A stretch of DNA of 64,000 nt from Shewanella basaltis (GTDB lineage: Bacteria > Pseudomonadota > Gammaproteobacteria > Enterobacterales > Shewanellaceae). The stretch covers positions 82,101 to 146,100 of the forward strand of contig NZ_JAKILA010000010.1 in NCBI RefSeq assembly GCF_023283885.1, read 5' to 3'. Below are positions 46,361 to 54,820 of this stretch, piece by piece; positions within the stretch are counted from its first letter, which is position 1; every line of letters begins with the position of its first letter. A program made the translations under genes and the position numbers. The notes beneath the pieces are model-generated. The model worked only from the letters and a program-made list of their open reading frames with translations, was not told where the DNA came from and ran no database searches.

Positions 46361-49342
46361 ATGTTTAAACAGTCTCTAACTGCCATCATCTTGGCAACCG
46401 GGTTGATAGGTTGTGGTGGTGATAAAAACGAACAGGCAGGAAATAGCAGAGGGAGCATTAGTATCACGGCTGGTGAGTTAGTTGCGGGTACCACCCTCAC
46501 GGCATCGGTGAGTGATGCTGACGGCATTCGAAACGACACCTTGGTTTATGCTTGGTCAACCGGGGCTACCGGTTCCTCATACACCATTACTGAAGCGGAT
46601 GAAGGTTCAATTTTATCTGTGTCGGCCAGATATACAGATGAGAAAGGCATTACCGAAGGTGTCGGCGCATCGACGTCAATTGTAATGCCAACGTTAGATG
46701 TCACCGCCAATATCGTCAAAGGTCCGATAGGTGGCGCTAATTGTGAAATATTTCCTATAACTGATACTGGTGTGGCGAGCACACCTGCACAGGCCTTAGC
46801 TAGCTCAGATGGTATGGGCGTCGTTATGTTTACGAATGTGCACTTTGAAGGGGCGGGCTTAATTTCGTGTTCAGGCGGTACCTATAAAGATGAATCAACG
46901 GGTGAAATGCGTGATGCACCTCTACTAAGGGCAGTTGTTAATGTGGTGGAAGGTACTGCAGACACGCCTGCCTCCTCTTATGTTGTATCTCCTTTGACAG
47001 AAATGGCAGTACAGGCGGCAGGATCAAATTTAAACGCATTTACTGAACAGGCTCGAGTCATAAACGCTCGTTTTGGTATTCGTTTTGATGCGACAACCGT
47101 TGTACCGACGGAGGTTGGCGTTGTGCCACTGGGTGCTGCAGGCGCACTAGATGCTGACCGTTATGGTTTAGTATTAGCGCTGTTGTCGCAACTCGACGCC
47201 GACAACGTTGACAAAAATATAGCTATGCTAATCGCTGAAATTGCGGCAGATTTAGCTGATGGGCAGTTCTCACAGACCTTGTTAGATGCCTTTGAGACGG
47301 CCCAGACGAATTTGCAAACTGTATCAGTAATCGCCAATGATGTTGATTTCTCTTTACTTGATATTATTGGATCTGCGATTGGGTACAACAACACCCCAGT
47401 AGCTGCAATTATTGAAGGGACCTTGAGTGGCACTATTCAAAACACGGCCATTGAACCGTTAACGGGTTCTGTGATTGTGATTGATCCAAACTTTGGCGAA
47501 GATGAAATTGGGGCACAAACTAACGAGCCTCTTAGCTATGGTACCTTCAGTATCAGTGCACAAGGTGACTGGTCATACACAGTAGACGTTGATAACGAAA
47601 CGGTTGCAAACCTCGAGCTTGGTAGCTCTGTTAAAGATACGGCAACGATTACATCGGTTGACGGCACCACTGCCAGCATCGTTATTCGCATAGCAGCGTT
47701 AACGCAGTTAGTGAAGATTTCGGATACGGGTAATGACACTGGTGAAATTCGTTTTAGTGTCAATAATTTACGTCAAGGTAAACTCAGTGCGTCGTTTTCT
47801 AAAGATGTAACCTTAGGCAGCGATGGCAATGTTAAAGATGCCTACATTACACTGTATGGTTCTTCCGGTAGCTCAAGTGAGGCGTTAATTGATTTGCGTA
47901 TCCAAGGGTCGCAAACGGGCAGTGATGGTATGCCCATTGCCCCCCGCTTCTTGGTGAGAAACACAGAAAGCGCCGCTTATCCTGGTGAGATGGTTACCGC
48001 CCCTTTTGTTGAGGAGCAATTCTACAACGTTGAAATCACTTGGGATTTAGATGCTGCCGAGCAATTAACCCTGACTATAAACGATGAAGTGATTGGTGGT
48101 GGCTCGTTCTCTACTGCAGCGGTAGTTGATCCAGATTTCGTTAATCTGGAACAGTGGTTTGCCGATGGCGTTAAAGCAGTACAATTTAGATTAGGTGACA
48201 ATGATCGGACTATTCCTTTTGGTTCTTTTTATGTAGATGATATTGAGGTTTATTCTGACGTTGCGGGCACAACCAGCGTATTCGCAGATGATTTCGAAAG
48301 TTACGCAGAGGGCGACACCCTAGATGGTGACAACAGTTCTTATAACTTAGCCATCTATTCTGAGGTGGTGGTATTTGATGTTGGGGATGGCACAACCGAG
48401 TCAACACCAGCCGCGTTCTTTGACTTAACTGCCTCTATACTAAGCAATGTTACTACAGCCTTGACCGGAACCGTTACTGTTGTTGACCCGGATGAAGGTG
48501 AAGCCTTTATTGTGCCAGCCTCGTTTGGCAGCACATTTGGCGACTTTGCCATCCTAGAAGACGGCTCTTGGACCTATTTGCTTGATACGACCAACAGTAT
48601 CATTGCGGCACTGGTAAGCGGTGAGCGTGAGACCGATTCCATTACTATCGAATCTCTCGACGGAACGACGGCTACACTTGAAATTACCATTAACGGGGAC
48701 TCAGGTGGCGCAAATAAGGTCGCAGTGATTATCGATACCGATCCAAGTGATACCGGCGAGCTGCGTTATGCCCTTGGTAGTGATGGCCCACTGGCGCAAG
48801 GTCGAGTTACCGCATCGGTTAAGCGTTTAGATGATGATTTGGGTGATGGTGATGCGTTTATCACACTATTCAATTTTGCTACCAATAATAATGGTGCCAT
48901 TTTAGATCTACGTATTAAAGATGATGGCTTTGAAGTTCGCAGTCCAAGTACTGTCGATACCTCAGCGGCCAACGTGTTGCTAGATGCCTTTATGGACATT
49001 GTAATCACTTGGGAATATCCAAATGGTAACTTAGACGTTAATCCATTGGTGACGGTTGAAGTGGACGGCGTGAGTTTTGTCGCAGAAGGCTTTACCCCAG
49101 ATAATAGCTCTACCGGCGGTGTGACGCATGTTTCGTTCAGGTTTGGCGACAACAGTGGTGTACGAGCAGATACGGGTAAATTTACGGTTGATAACTTAAT
49201 TATTTACTCGGATAAGTCCGGAAATAATGCGGTATTTGAAGACGACTTTGAATCTTATGCCGAAGGAGACTCGCTGGATACGGACAATCCTGCGTCACTT
49301 TATAACTCATCCAGCAATGAGGTCGTGGTGGCGGTAGAGTAA
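46361..49342 (+). CDS. Large modular lipoprotein with duplicated VCBS and lectin-like modules
   Basis: The 993-aa product has a lipobox (ATGLIGC) and several regions: a PKD/Ig-like unit (about 20-110; VYAWSTGATGSSYTITEADE), a middle helical part (about 115-350), then two tandem copies of a VCBS unit (LTGSVIVIDPNFGEDE / LTGTVTVVDPDEGEAF) plus a module of about 210 residues with 'SDTGNDTGEIRFSV' / 'TDPSDTGELRYAL' and a closing 'DDFESYAEGD'. The second modules look like concanavalin-type sugar-binding folds. No catalytic motif is visible. AGGAG lies 8 bases before the ATG. With the lyase and receptor it may act as a surface polysaccharide binder; this role is inferred. Confidence 0.8.
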   Translation: MFKQSLTAIILATGLIGCGGDKNEQAGNSRGSISITAGELVAGTTLTASVSDADGIRNDTLVYAWSTGATGSSYTITEADEGSILSVSARYTDEKGITEGVGASTSIVMPTLDVTANIVKGPIGGANCEIFPITDTGVASTPAQALASSDGMGVVMFTNVHFEGAGLISCSGGTYKDESTGEMRDAPLLRAVVNVVEGTADTPASSYVVSPLTEMAVQAAGSNLNAFTEQARVINARFGIRFDATTVVPTEVGVVPLGAAGALDADRYGLVLALLSQLDADNVDKNIAMLIAEIAADLADGQFSQTLLDAFETAQTNLQTVSVIANDVDFSLLDIIGSAIGYNNTPVAAIIEGTLSGTIQNTAIEPLTGSVIVIDPNFGEDEIGAQTNEPLSYGTFSISAQGDWSYTVDVDNETVANLELGSSVKDTATITSVDGTTASIVIRIAALTQLVKISDTGNDTGEIRFSVNNLRQGKLSASFSKDVTLGSDGNVKDAYITLYGSSGSSSEALIDLRIQGSQTGSDGMPIAPRFLVRNTESAAYPGEMVTAPFVEEQFYNVEITWDLDAAEQLTLTINDEVIGGGSFSTAAVVDPDFVNLEQWFADGVKAVQFRLGDNDRTIPFGSFYVDDIEVYSDVAGTTSVFADDFESYAEGDTLDGDNSSYNLAIYSEVVVFDVGDGTTESTPAAFFDLTASILSNVTTALTGTVTVVDPDEGEAFIVPASFGSTFGDFAILEDGSWTYLLDTTNSIIAALVSGERETDSITIESLDGTTATLEITINGDSGGANKVAVIIDTDPSDTGELRYALGSDGPLAQGRVTASVKRLDDDLGDGDAFITLFNFATNNNGAILDLRIKDDGFEVRSPSTVDTSAANVLLDAFMDIVITWEYPNGNLDVNPLVTVEVDGVSFVAEGFTPDNSSTGGVTHVSFRFGDNSGVRADTGKFTVDNLIIYSDKSGNNAVFEDDFESYAEGDSLDTDNPASLYNSSSNEVVVAVE

Positions 49343-49393
49343 CACCTTTCATTCTCTGCTTGGGTGAGAGCACTTAAAGCTGTATCGTAAATA

Positions 49394-49421
49394 GGAAGGC
49401 GGGAGTAATCCCGCCTTTTAC
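49394..49421 (+). terminator. Terminator of the alginate locus
   Basis: AAGGCGGGA-GTAA-TCCCGCCTTTTA is a strong hairpin about 55 bases after the lipoprotein stop codon. Confidence 0.88.
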
Positions 49422-49453
49422 TCGATCTTAGCTTACTCCCAAATCAGGATATA

Positions 49454-49717
49454 ATACCAATTCCACTAATTATCTGGTCATTCAGCGGGAATTCTGTGCC
49501 TTCTAGGCAAGTAATAGGATTGAAGACATAGTTGTTCTACGTCAAAATGCTATTAAGCAGCATAGAAGGCACAGAAACCCGCCTTGCAGGAGACACTCAG
49601 ACCGTTCATTTCTTTGTTGCATTGTCTTAGAAGGGAATAACCATTATTTCAACAATGCGCCTCAAACTGAACAATCTGAGTGACTCTGATTGGTCACATA
49701 ATTAATGGAAATGGTAT
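49454..49717. repeat. ATACCA inverted-repeat element (264 bp), different core
   Basis: The ends pair over about 32 bases with six mismatches (ATACCAATTCCACTAATTAT against ATACCATTTCCATTAATTAT on the other strand). Internally TGTGCCTTCTA and TAGAAGGCACA form a perfect 11-bp inner stem. The ends resemble the elements at 41028 and 51777, but the core differs. It ends 5 bases before the start codon of the quinone oxidoreductase gene and so supplies its translation-initiation region. Confidence 0.7.
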
Positions 49718-49722
49718 AAATT

Positions 49723-50727
49723 ATGTCAACACTAAACCGAGACTTTACCCATGTGGTTGTTGAGCAACCTGGTGAGCCTAGTGTCATGACCATGACACAG
49801 TCTACATTGGCTATGCCAGCAGAAGGTCAGGTGACGATAAGCGTTTACGCCGCTGGTGTTAATGGCCCTGATATCAAACAGCGAACTGGTGCTTATCCAC
49901 CGCCAGTGGGTGCCAGTCCTATTATGGGGTTAGAGGTTGCGGGCGAAATAGTTTCAATCGGCGAGGGGGTAACACAGTGGCAAGTTGGCGATAAAGTGTG
50001 TGCGTTAGTGCCAGGTGGTGGCTATGCCCAGTTAGTTAATACATACGCAGCACATTGTTTACCCATTCCAACGGGCTATAGTTATGTTCAAGCGGCGGCA
50101 CTGCCTGAAACTTTTTTTACGGTGTGGGGAAACGTATTTATTCGCGCAGGCCTTAAAGCTGGAGAAACAGTGTTGATCCATGGTGGTTCGGGTGGCATAG
50201 GTACAACCGCTATTCAAATGGCCAGTCGTTTGGGGGCTAAGGTGTTTGCGACCTCGGGCAGTGCTGAAAAATGCCAATACTGTTTAGAGCAAGGTGCTAG
50301 CATGGCAATTAACTACAACGAGGAGCCATTTGTGGAGCCGATTCTCGCGGCGACTCAGGGCGTTGGCGTCAATGTGATTATGGACATTGCCGGTGGTGAT
50401 TTTATTAACGATAATCTTAAAGCCATTGCCACCGACGGGCGGATGGTGTCTGTAGCGATGCAGCGTGGCCCGCAAGCAAATGTGGACATATTTCGTATTA
50501 TGGCAAAGCGTGTTGTGTGGACAGGTTCAACATTGCGCCCTCAAAGTGTCGCTAACAAAGCACAAATAGCCCAGGGCCTAGCACAGCAGATTTGGCCCTT
50601 ACTCAATAGTGGAGACATCAATATCCCAATTGACAGTATCTTTCCCTTTTCGCAAGTGGTGCAGGCTCATGAATTAATGGAGTCGGGTAAGCATAAAGGC
50701 AAAATAGTGCTAGATTTATTAGCCTAA
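49723..50727 (+). CDS. NAD(P)H quinone oxidoreductase, PIG3 type
   Basis: The 334-aa product is a zinc-free medium-chain dehydrogenase. An N-terminal GroES-like fold (NGPDIKQRTGAYPPPVGASP, GLEVAGEI) is followed by a Rossmann domain with HGGSGGIGTTAIQMA for NADPH. ALPETFFTVW and VWTGSTLRPQS are hallmarks of the PIG3/TIGR02824 family, which reduces quinones. The structural-zinc cysteines of alcohol dehydrogenases are absent. Just upstream lies the end of an inverted-repeat element; the ribosome-binding site is poor (GGAAATGG). It stands alone and need not belong to the alginate locus. Confidence 0.9.
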   Translation: MSTLNRDFTHVVVEQPGEPSVMTMTQSTLAMPAEGQVTISVYAAGVNGPDIKQRTGAYPPPVGASPIMGLEVAGEIVSIGEGVTQWQVGDKVCALVPGGGYAQLVNTYAAHCLPIPTGYSYVQAAALPETFFTVWGNVFIRAGLKAGETVLIHGGSGGIGTTAIQMASRLGAKVFATSGSAEKCQYCLEQGASMAINYNEEPFVEPILAATQGVGVNVIMDIAGGDFINDNLKAIATDGRMVSVAMQRGPQANVDIFRIMAKRVVWTGSTLRPQSVANKAQIAQGLAQQIWPLLNSGDINIPIDSIFPFSQVVQAHELMESGKHKGKIVLDLLA

Positions 50728-51199
50728 TGAGATGGCCTGTTAAGAGCATGAGTCAAGTTAAGCTCAATAAAGATAATGCCATGCCGATAAAGTTTTTAGA
50801 TAAAAAACTTGAAGGCTGATTTATTTAAGCTATTGTCCTGTTATCGATGTCTATTATGAGTCTCTCATGCAGTGAGGCAGCCGTCATTCTGCGACCTGAT
50901 ATGCTATGTGAGATCACAAAAGTGATTTAGGTGAGACAATTCAACAGGGTAAATGGCTTGACGAAAAACCATGAATTTTTGTCATGATATAAGCTTTTAT
51001 TGAAAAATTTGTTCTCAGAAGGGCTTTTTTATACCGTTACGGGAAAAATTCATCGTTTTAGGCATTGATTCTCAGAAATATTCTGTTTAAATACCCACGT
51101 AAATACAGAACAGATAATCGTGGTGCAAAATGAGCTGATTTTTACTCATAACACTGCATCATTTTTAGTATATGTGTTGATTTAAGGGCGTTAGCATAT
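50728..51199. other. Gene-free stretch
   Basis: These 472 bases hold no convincing gene; the longest frames are under 30 codons. An AT-rich hairpin AAGTTTTT-AGAT-AAAAACTT lies near 50790-50810, a weak terminator candidate for the preceding gene. TTCTCAGAA occurs twice (near 51012 and 51069). The promoter of the acidic-protein gene is presumably in the last 150 bases. Confidence 0.4.
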
Positions 51200-51643
51200 A
51201 TGTATAACACAGCAAAAAAACAACTTTGGGTTGGTGAATTAAGAACAGCGAAAGGTAACGCTATCGTTATTCATGATAATCAACTACCACAGGCGTCACC
51301 AGGGCGCATCTACATGTTCCACACTGTGCGAAATACAATTGTTGAATTTGTAGAAGACATCGTTAAAGTTAATTTACACGACTTAGATGACGAACAAATA
51401 AAAGCCGCTATGGCTGAGTTTGGGGATGCTTGGAAAGCTGCACGTGCTGAGTTTATGTTAAAGCACCAATCACGGATTGACCTGTCAAAAGTGCCAGACA
51501 CGGCGCCACCTCGCAAAGCCAAACCTGTGGCTGAGCCAGATGAAATTGCAGATTCAGATGATGATATTCCTGATTTTGATGATGACGACGACGGTGATGA
51601 CGACGATACTTATGATGAAATGGGTGACAACCTAGACGATTAA
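51200..51643 (+). CDS. Acidic protein of unknown function (147 aa)
   Basis: The product has a folded-looking N-terminal half (KKQLWVGELRTAKGNAIVI, a short helix pair DDEQIKAAMAEFGDAWKAAR) and a C-terminal tail of about 45 residues made almost wholly of Asp, Glu and a few spacers. No signal or membrane helix is visible, so it is cytoplasmic. No family is recognised. AAGGG lies about 10 bases before the ATG, and a very strong terminator follows, both supporting expression. The tail resembles those that mimic nucleic acid or bind basic proteins, but nothing specific can be claimed. Confidence 0.7.
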   Translation: MYNTAKKQLWVGELRTAKGNAIVIHDNQLPQASPGRIYMFHTVRNTIVEFVEDIVKVNLHDLDDEQIKAAMAEFGDAWKAARAEFMLKHQSRIDLSKVPDTAPPRKAKPVAEPDEIADSDDDIPDFDDDDDGDDDDTYDEMGDNLDD

Positions 51644-51717
51644 TCGTGTCGCTAAGGTGTTGTTATTGAAACAACATGTTGGCTAATCATGGTTTATTAG
51701 GTTGGCATTTAAACATT

Positions 51718-51760
51718 AGAACGGCATAAAGAAGGATAATTCTTTATGCCGTTTGTTTTT
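51718..51760. terminator. Terminator after the acidic-protein gene
   Basis: ACGGCATAAAGAA and TTCTTTATGCCGT form a 13-bp perfect stem around GGATAA, followed by TTGTTTTT. Confidence 0.88.
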
Positions 51761-51776
51761 ATATGTTTTTATATTA

Positions 51777-52030
51777 ATACCATTCCGCTTTAGCAAGTGA
51801 TCTCTCAGCGAGAATTTAAAAGGGCTTAAACAAGGCGAATGACTGAATGAATAGTGATTCTCTTTCGAAGTCATGCAACGCATTATAAGCCCTTTTAAAA
51901 CTCGCCAAAAAGGAATGCCCCAGCCGCTTTTGCTTTACTTTGAAAGGGAACAACCATTACTACTAGCGACGCCTTAATCAAAAACCGCTGGACGCATTCT
52001 GAGTGGTCACTTATTAATGCGCAATGGTAT
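51777..52030 (+). repeat. ATACCATT inverted-repeat element, copy 2 (254 bp)
   Basis: Ends ATACCATT and AATGGTAT; its reverse complement matches 41028-41293 over most of the length. Inside, AAAAGGGCTTA and TAAGCCCTTTT form a perfect stem, so the whole element can fold into a long hairpin. It lies between the acidic-protein gene and the DUF2391 gene and is non-coding. Confidence 0.78.
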
Positions 52031-52044
52031 AATGCCTTGCTTGA

Positions 52045-52458
52045 TTATTCTTTATCAAAGCTGTCGACAATAATCGCGCCCATCGATGCGGGCATGGCGA
52101 TTAAAATAATCCGCTTTAACGCTAAAATAGGCTCCGTCATTAAAGGGAGCTTATTAAGCGCCAGTAACACAATCCCCACCACCAGTAATGTCAGCAAATA
52201 TGCAACGACAACACGTAGCAAAAATGCTCGCCTGCGTTTAATAATATTGCCCTGAAATACACTCTGGTAAGCAAACAGCGTGATAAATGCCAACGACAAA
52301 AACACCACAAGCACTAAATTAAGCGTAGGCAAACTTGCCGACAATCGCCAAGCCTCCTCTGAAAAAGCAATTGGCACAGACAGGGCAAACGCCCCGACTG
52401 CTATTTGGCCGATATCTTCGGCATTAAAAGTGGCTTTTGACGGCAGATTATTTGGCAT
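52045..52458 (-). CDS. DUF2391-like inner-membrane protein
   Basis: The 137-aa product has four membrane helices. After a short soluble N-terminus ([18 protein letters not shown]) come '[19 protein letters not shown]', two central helices and '[20 protein letters not shown]', which resemble DUF2391/TIGR02587 integral membrane proteins of unknown function. The start ATG at 52458 lies inside the last codons of galM (11-base overlap), which argues for translational coupling and for a shorter protein than the 174-codon open frame. It is therefore the last gene of a galK-galM unit, an unusual partner. Confidence 0.7.
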   Translation of the reverse strand: MPNNLPSKATFNAEDIGQIAVGAFALSVPIAFSEEAWRLSASLPTLNLVLVVFLSLAFITLFAYQSVFQGNIIKRRRAFLLRVVVAYLLTLLVVGIVLLALNKLPLMTEPILALKRIILIAMPASMGAIIVDSFDKE

Positions 52459-53488
52459 CGAATTGATAACGAGTAATGTGATGGTAAACGCTCTGTGGCG
52501 TAATCCATACATCGCTAGCGCCAGGCAAATGTGGCTGGTTAGGTGAGTCTGGCAGCATTTGCGGCTCAATACATACCGCTTGATGATCGACTAATACCCG
52601 TTGTTTTTTCGCTATCGTGCCTTGTAAAAAGTTAGCCCCATAAACTTGAACGCCGGGTTGGTTGGTGTATACCGTCATACTGCGTCCGCTGTTTGGGCTG
52701 GCTAAACAGCCAAAACGCTGTAAGTCGGCACTGGGGTTATCTAATACGTAACAGTGGTCAAAACCATTGGTTGCTGCTAATCCTTGGCGTTGAGTTTGTA
52801 CTGATAGAGGGGTCGCAACAGCCATGTCTAAATCGCTGCCTAAAGTGGGTTCAAGTGAAATGGGTATGCCCACGTCATTCATGGCGAGGTAAGATTTAGC
52901 GTCAACTTGTAAAGTATGCTCAGCATTGGTGTTGCTGCGATTGCCGTCTAAATTAAAGTAACTGTGTTGAGTTAAGCTAATTGGGCAGGCTTTGTCTGTG
53001 TTGGCGAGCATTTCTATGTAAAGGTTATTGCCCACTAAGCGGTAGTCTAATTGCACAGTGCAATTACCCGGAAACCCCATGTCGCCATCTGGGCTTTTTA
53101 GGGTGAGTCGTACGCCATCGGTTAGTGTGCCTAATTGCCATAATTTGCGGTTAAAACCTTCAACGCCACCATGTAAACAGTTAGTGGCTTGGTTCACACT
53201 TAGGGAATATTCTTGCCCCTTGTATGCCATTTTGCCATTCGCTATACGGTTACTGTAGCGGCCTGCAATGGCACCTAAATGCACCTGCTGGGTTAAATAG
53301 TCTTCAGCGCTGTCGCAACCTAAGACAATGTTTTTACGTTCGCCATTGCGATCAGGTGTCCATAATGATCGAATAATGCCGCCTAGACTCAATACTTCAA
53401 GTGCGATGATGCCATTATCAATTCTAACCCGCTCAATCTCTCCACCACGAGGATCTTGCCAAGGTTCAAGCACACTAAAACGTACCAT
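52448..53488 (-). CDS. galM: Aldose 1-epimerase (mutarotase)
   Basis: The 346-aa product interconverts alpha- and beta-galactose before phosphorylation. Family residues are visible: '[15 protein letters not shown]' for sugar binding, the catalytic His in NCLHGG, '[11 protein letters not shown]' with the second catalytic His, 'NGFDHCYVL', and the catalytic Glu in [21 protein letters not shown] lies 7 bases before the ATG. It follows galK on the same strand with a 26-base gap, forming a galKM unit. galT and galE are not in this window. Confidence 0.94.
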   Translation of the reverse strand: MVRFSVLEPWQDPRGGEIERVRIDNGIIALEVLSLGGIIRSLWTPDRNGERKNIVLGCDSAEDYLTQQVHLGAIAGRYSNRIANGKMAYKGQEYSLSVNQATNCLHGGVEGFNRKLWQLGTLTDGVRLTLKSPDGDMGFPGNCTVQLDYRLVGNNLYIEMLANTDKACPISLTQHSYFNLDGNRSNTNAEHTLQVDAKSYLAMNDVGIPISLEPTLGSDLDMAVATPLSVQTQRQGLAATNGFDHCYVLDNPSADLQRFGCLASPNSGRSMTVYTNQPGVQVYGANFLQGTIAKKQRVLVDHQAVCIEPQMLPDSPNQPHLPGASDVWITPQSVYHHITRYQFDAK

Positions 53489-53514
53489 TTACGCCTCTCT
53501 CTTTTGTGATTTGT

Positions 53515-54657
53515 TTAGCGGATGCGTCCTGCACCGCCACTGGCCGAACATAAGTGAATAGTTGCTTCAATACCAGTTTGTTTAAAAAATTGATTTTCAA
53601 CCAAATTAATTACATCGTCGCTTAGATCATGGTTAATTAAAGCCAGAACGCAGCCATCGCTCATGCGCACACCGCCTCGTTCGCCAATCAGTGTGGCAAT
53701 CATGTGTACTAAAGTATCTATTTCTGCGGTGATGATCTCAAAGTCATCACGCATGGACGCTTGTGACTGAGCCATTAATTGACTAAAACGTGCAATATTA
53801 TTTTGCTGTAATGCACGGGCGGCATTACTTGTGCGTTGATTTTCAGTGATGATATGACGTGCGCGGCGAAATTGTTCTTCAGTGAGTAAGTCTTGGCTTT
53901 GGGTTAATAAACTCAATGAGCAGTCACGTAACGAATCTAGTCCAAGCAATTGTGTGATATGGCTACACTCTTTTTTACGCTGTTCAAATTGCTGTATAAA
54001 TGCTTGTCGCCCCTGCTTGAGGTCAATAATAATCATGCTGAGCTCTTCTGGTAGTAATACAGCTTCGCTCTCAAGTTCTAAACAGTCAATCAGTAAGGCG
54101 TGGTCAGGTTCAGCCATGGCGCTGATCATCTGATCCATCATGCCGCAGTCCAGGCACATAAATTGGCTTTCGCCGCGCTGAGCTAATTGGGCAATAGCCA
54201 ATGGCGATAAATGCAATTGGCTGGCATAGCTAATTGCTGTGCCAAAGGCAACTTCTAGCGCCGCAGACGAAGATAATCCTGCACCAAGTGGTACATCGCC
54301 TACAATGGCTAAGTCTAGCCCTTTAGCCAGCAGGCCAGACTGATTCATGGCTGCGGTGACGCATTTTAAGTAATGTGTCCAATCATCGCCAGCAGCAATA
54401 GTGCCTTCTTCACCAAAACGCCATTGCTCAATTTTACCCGGAAACGCAGTGCTCACCGCCCGGAATAAATTGTCGTCGCGATGTTTAACGGCAATGACCG
54501 TTTTAAAATTGATTGCCGCTGGTAGCGCAAGCCCTTCATTATAATCAGTATGTTCACCCATAATGTTCACTCGGCCTGGTGCTTGATATAACTCGTCAGG
54601 CTTGGTACCAAATGTTTGAACAAATAATTTAGTTGCGCGTTGAGCAGGGTTTGACAT
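53515..54657 (-). CDS. galK: Galactokinase
   Basis: The 380-aa GHMP-family kinase phosphorylates galactose at C1 with ATP. The galactokinase signature is GRVNIMGEHTDYNEG near residue 28; the ATP loop is PLGAGLSSSAALEVA; the catalytic Asp lies in CGMMDQ; the third GHMP motif is SASGGAGRIR at the C-terminus. The length is usual. The ribosome-binding site is weak (TTGAAG). It is the first gene of galK-galM; no operator was recognised in its upstream 160 bases. Confidence 0.96.
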   Translation of the reverse strand: MSNPAQRATKLFVQTFGTKPDELYQAPGRVNIMGEHTDYNEGLALPAAINFKTVIAVKHRDDNLFRAVSTAFPGKIEQWRFGEEGTIAAGDDWTHYLKCVTAAMNQSGLLAKGLDLAIVGDVPLGAGLSSSAALEVAFGTAISYASQLHLSPLAIAQLAQRGESQFMCLDCGMMDQMISAMAEPDHALLIDCLELESEAVLLPEELSMIIIDLKQGRQAFIQQFEQRKKECSHITQLLGLDSLRDCSLSLLTQSQDLLTEEQFRRARHIITENQRTSNAARALQQNNIARFSQLMAQSQASMRDDFEIITAEIDTLVHMIATLIGERGGVRMSDGCVLALINHDLSDDVINLVENQFFKQTGIEATIHLCSASGGAGRIR

Positions 54658-54767
54658 ACTTCAAAAAATCCAACAAAGAGTGACAAGAACCCTTGAGTTA
54701 TAGCATGACTTTGCTGTGTCTGTAACTGAGATTTTCTTATCTGAACTAAAATTGAAAATACTGTGTG

Positions 54768-54802
54768 CTAAACAAAACGCCGACATAAATTTGTCGGCGT
54801 TG
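54768..54802 (-). terminator. Terminator of the Kef-type antiporter gene
   Basis: AACGCCGACA and TGTCGGCGTT form a 10-bp stem; on the minus strand it is followed by TTGTTT. It lies 20 bases after the antiporter stop codon. Confidence 0.8.
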
Positions 54803-54820
54803 TGTAGATGGTAATGGACC

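Noticed and set aside
50820..50945. 27-codon open frame (MSIMSLSCSEAAVIL...)
   Set aside because: No ribosome-binding site, no hydrophobic or charged pattern typical of small proteins, and no terminator of its own.
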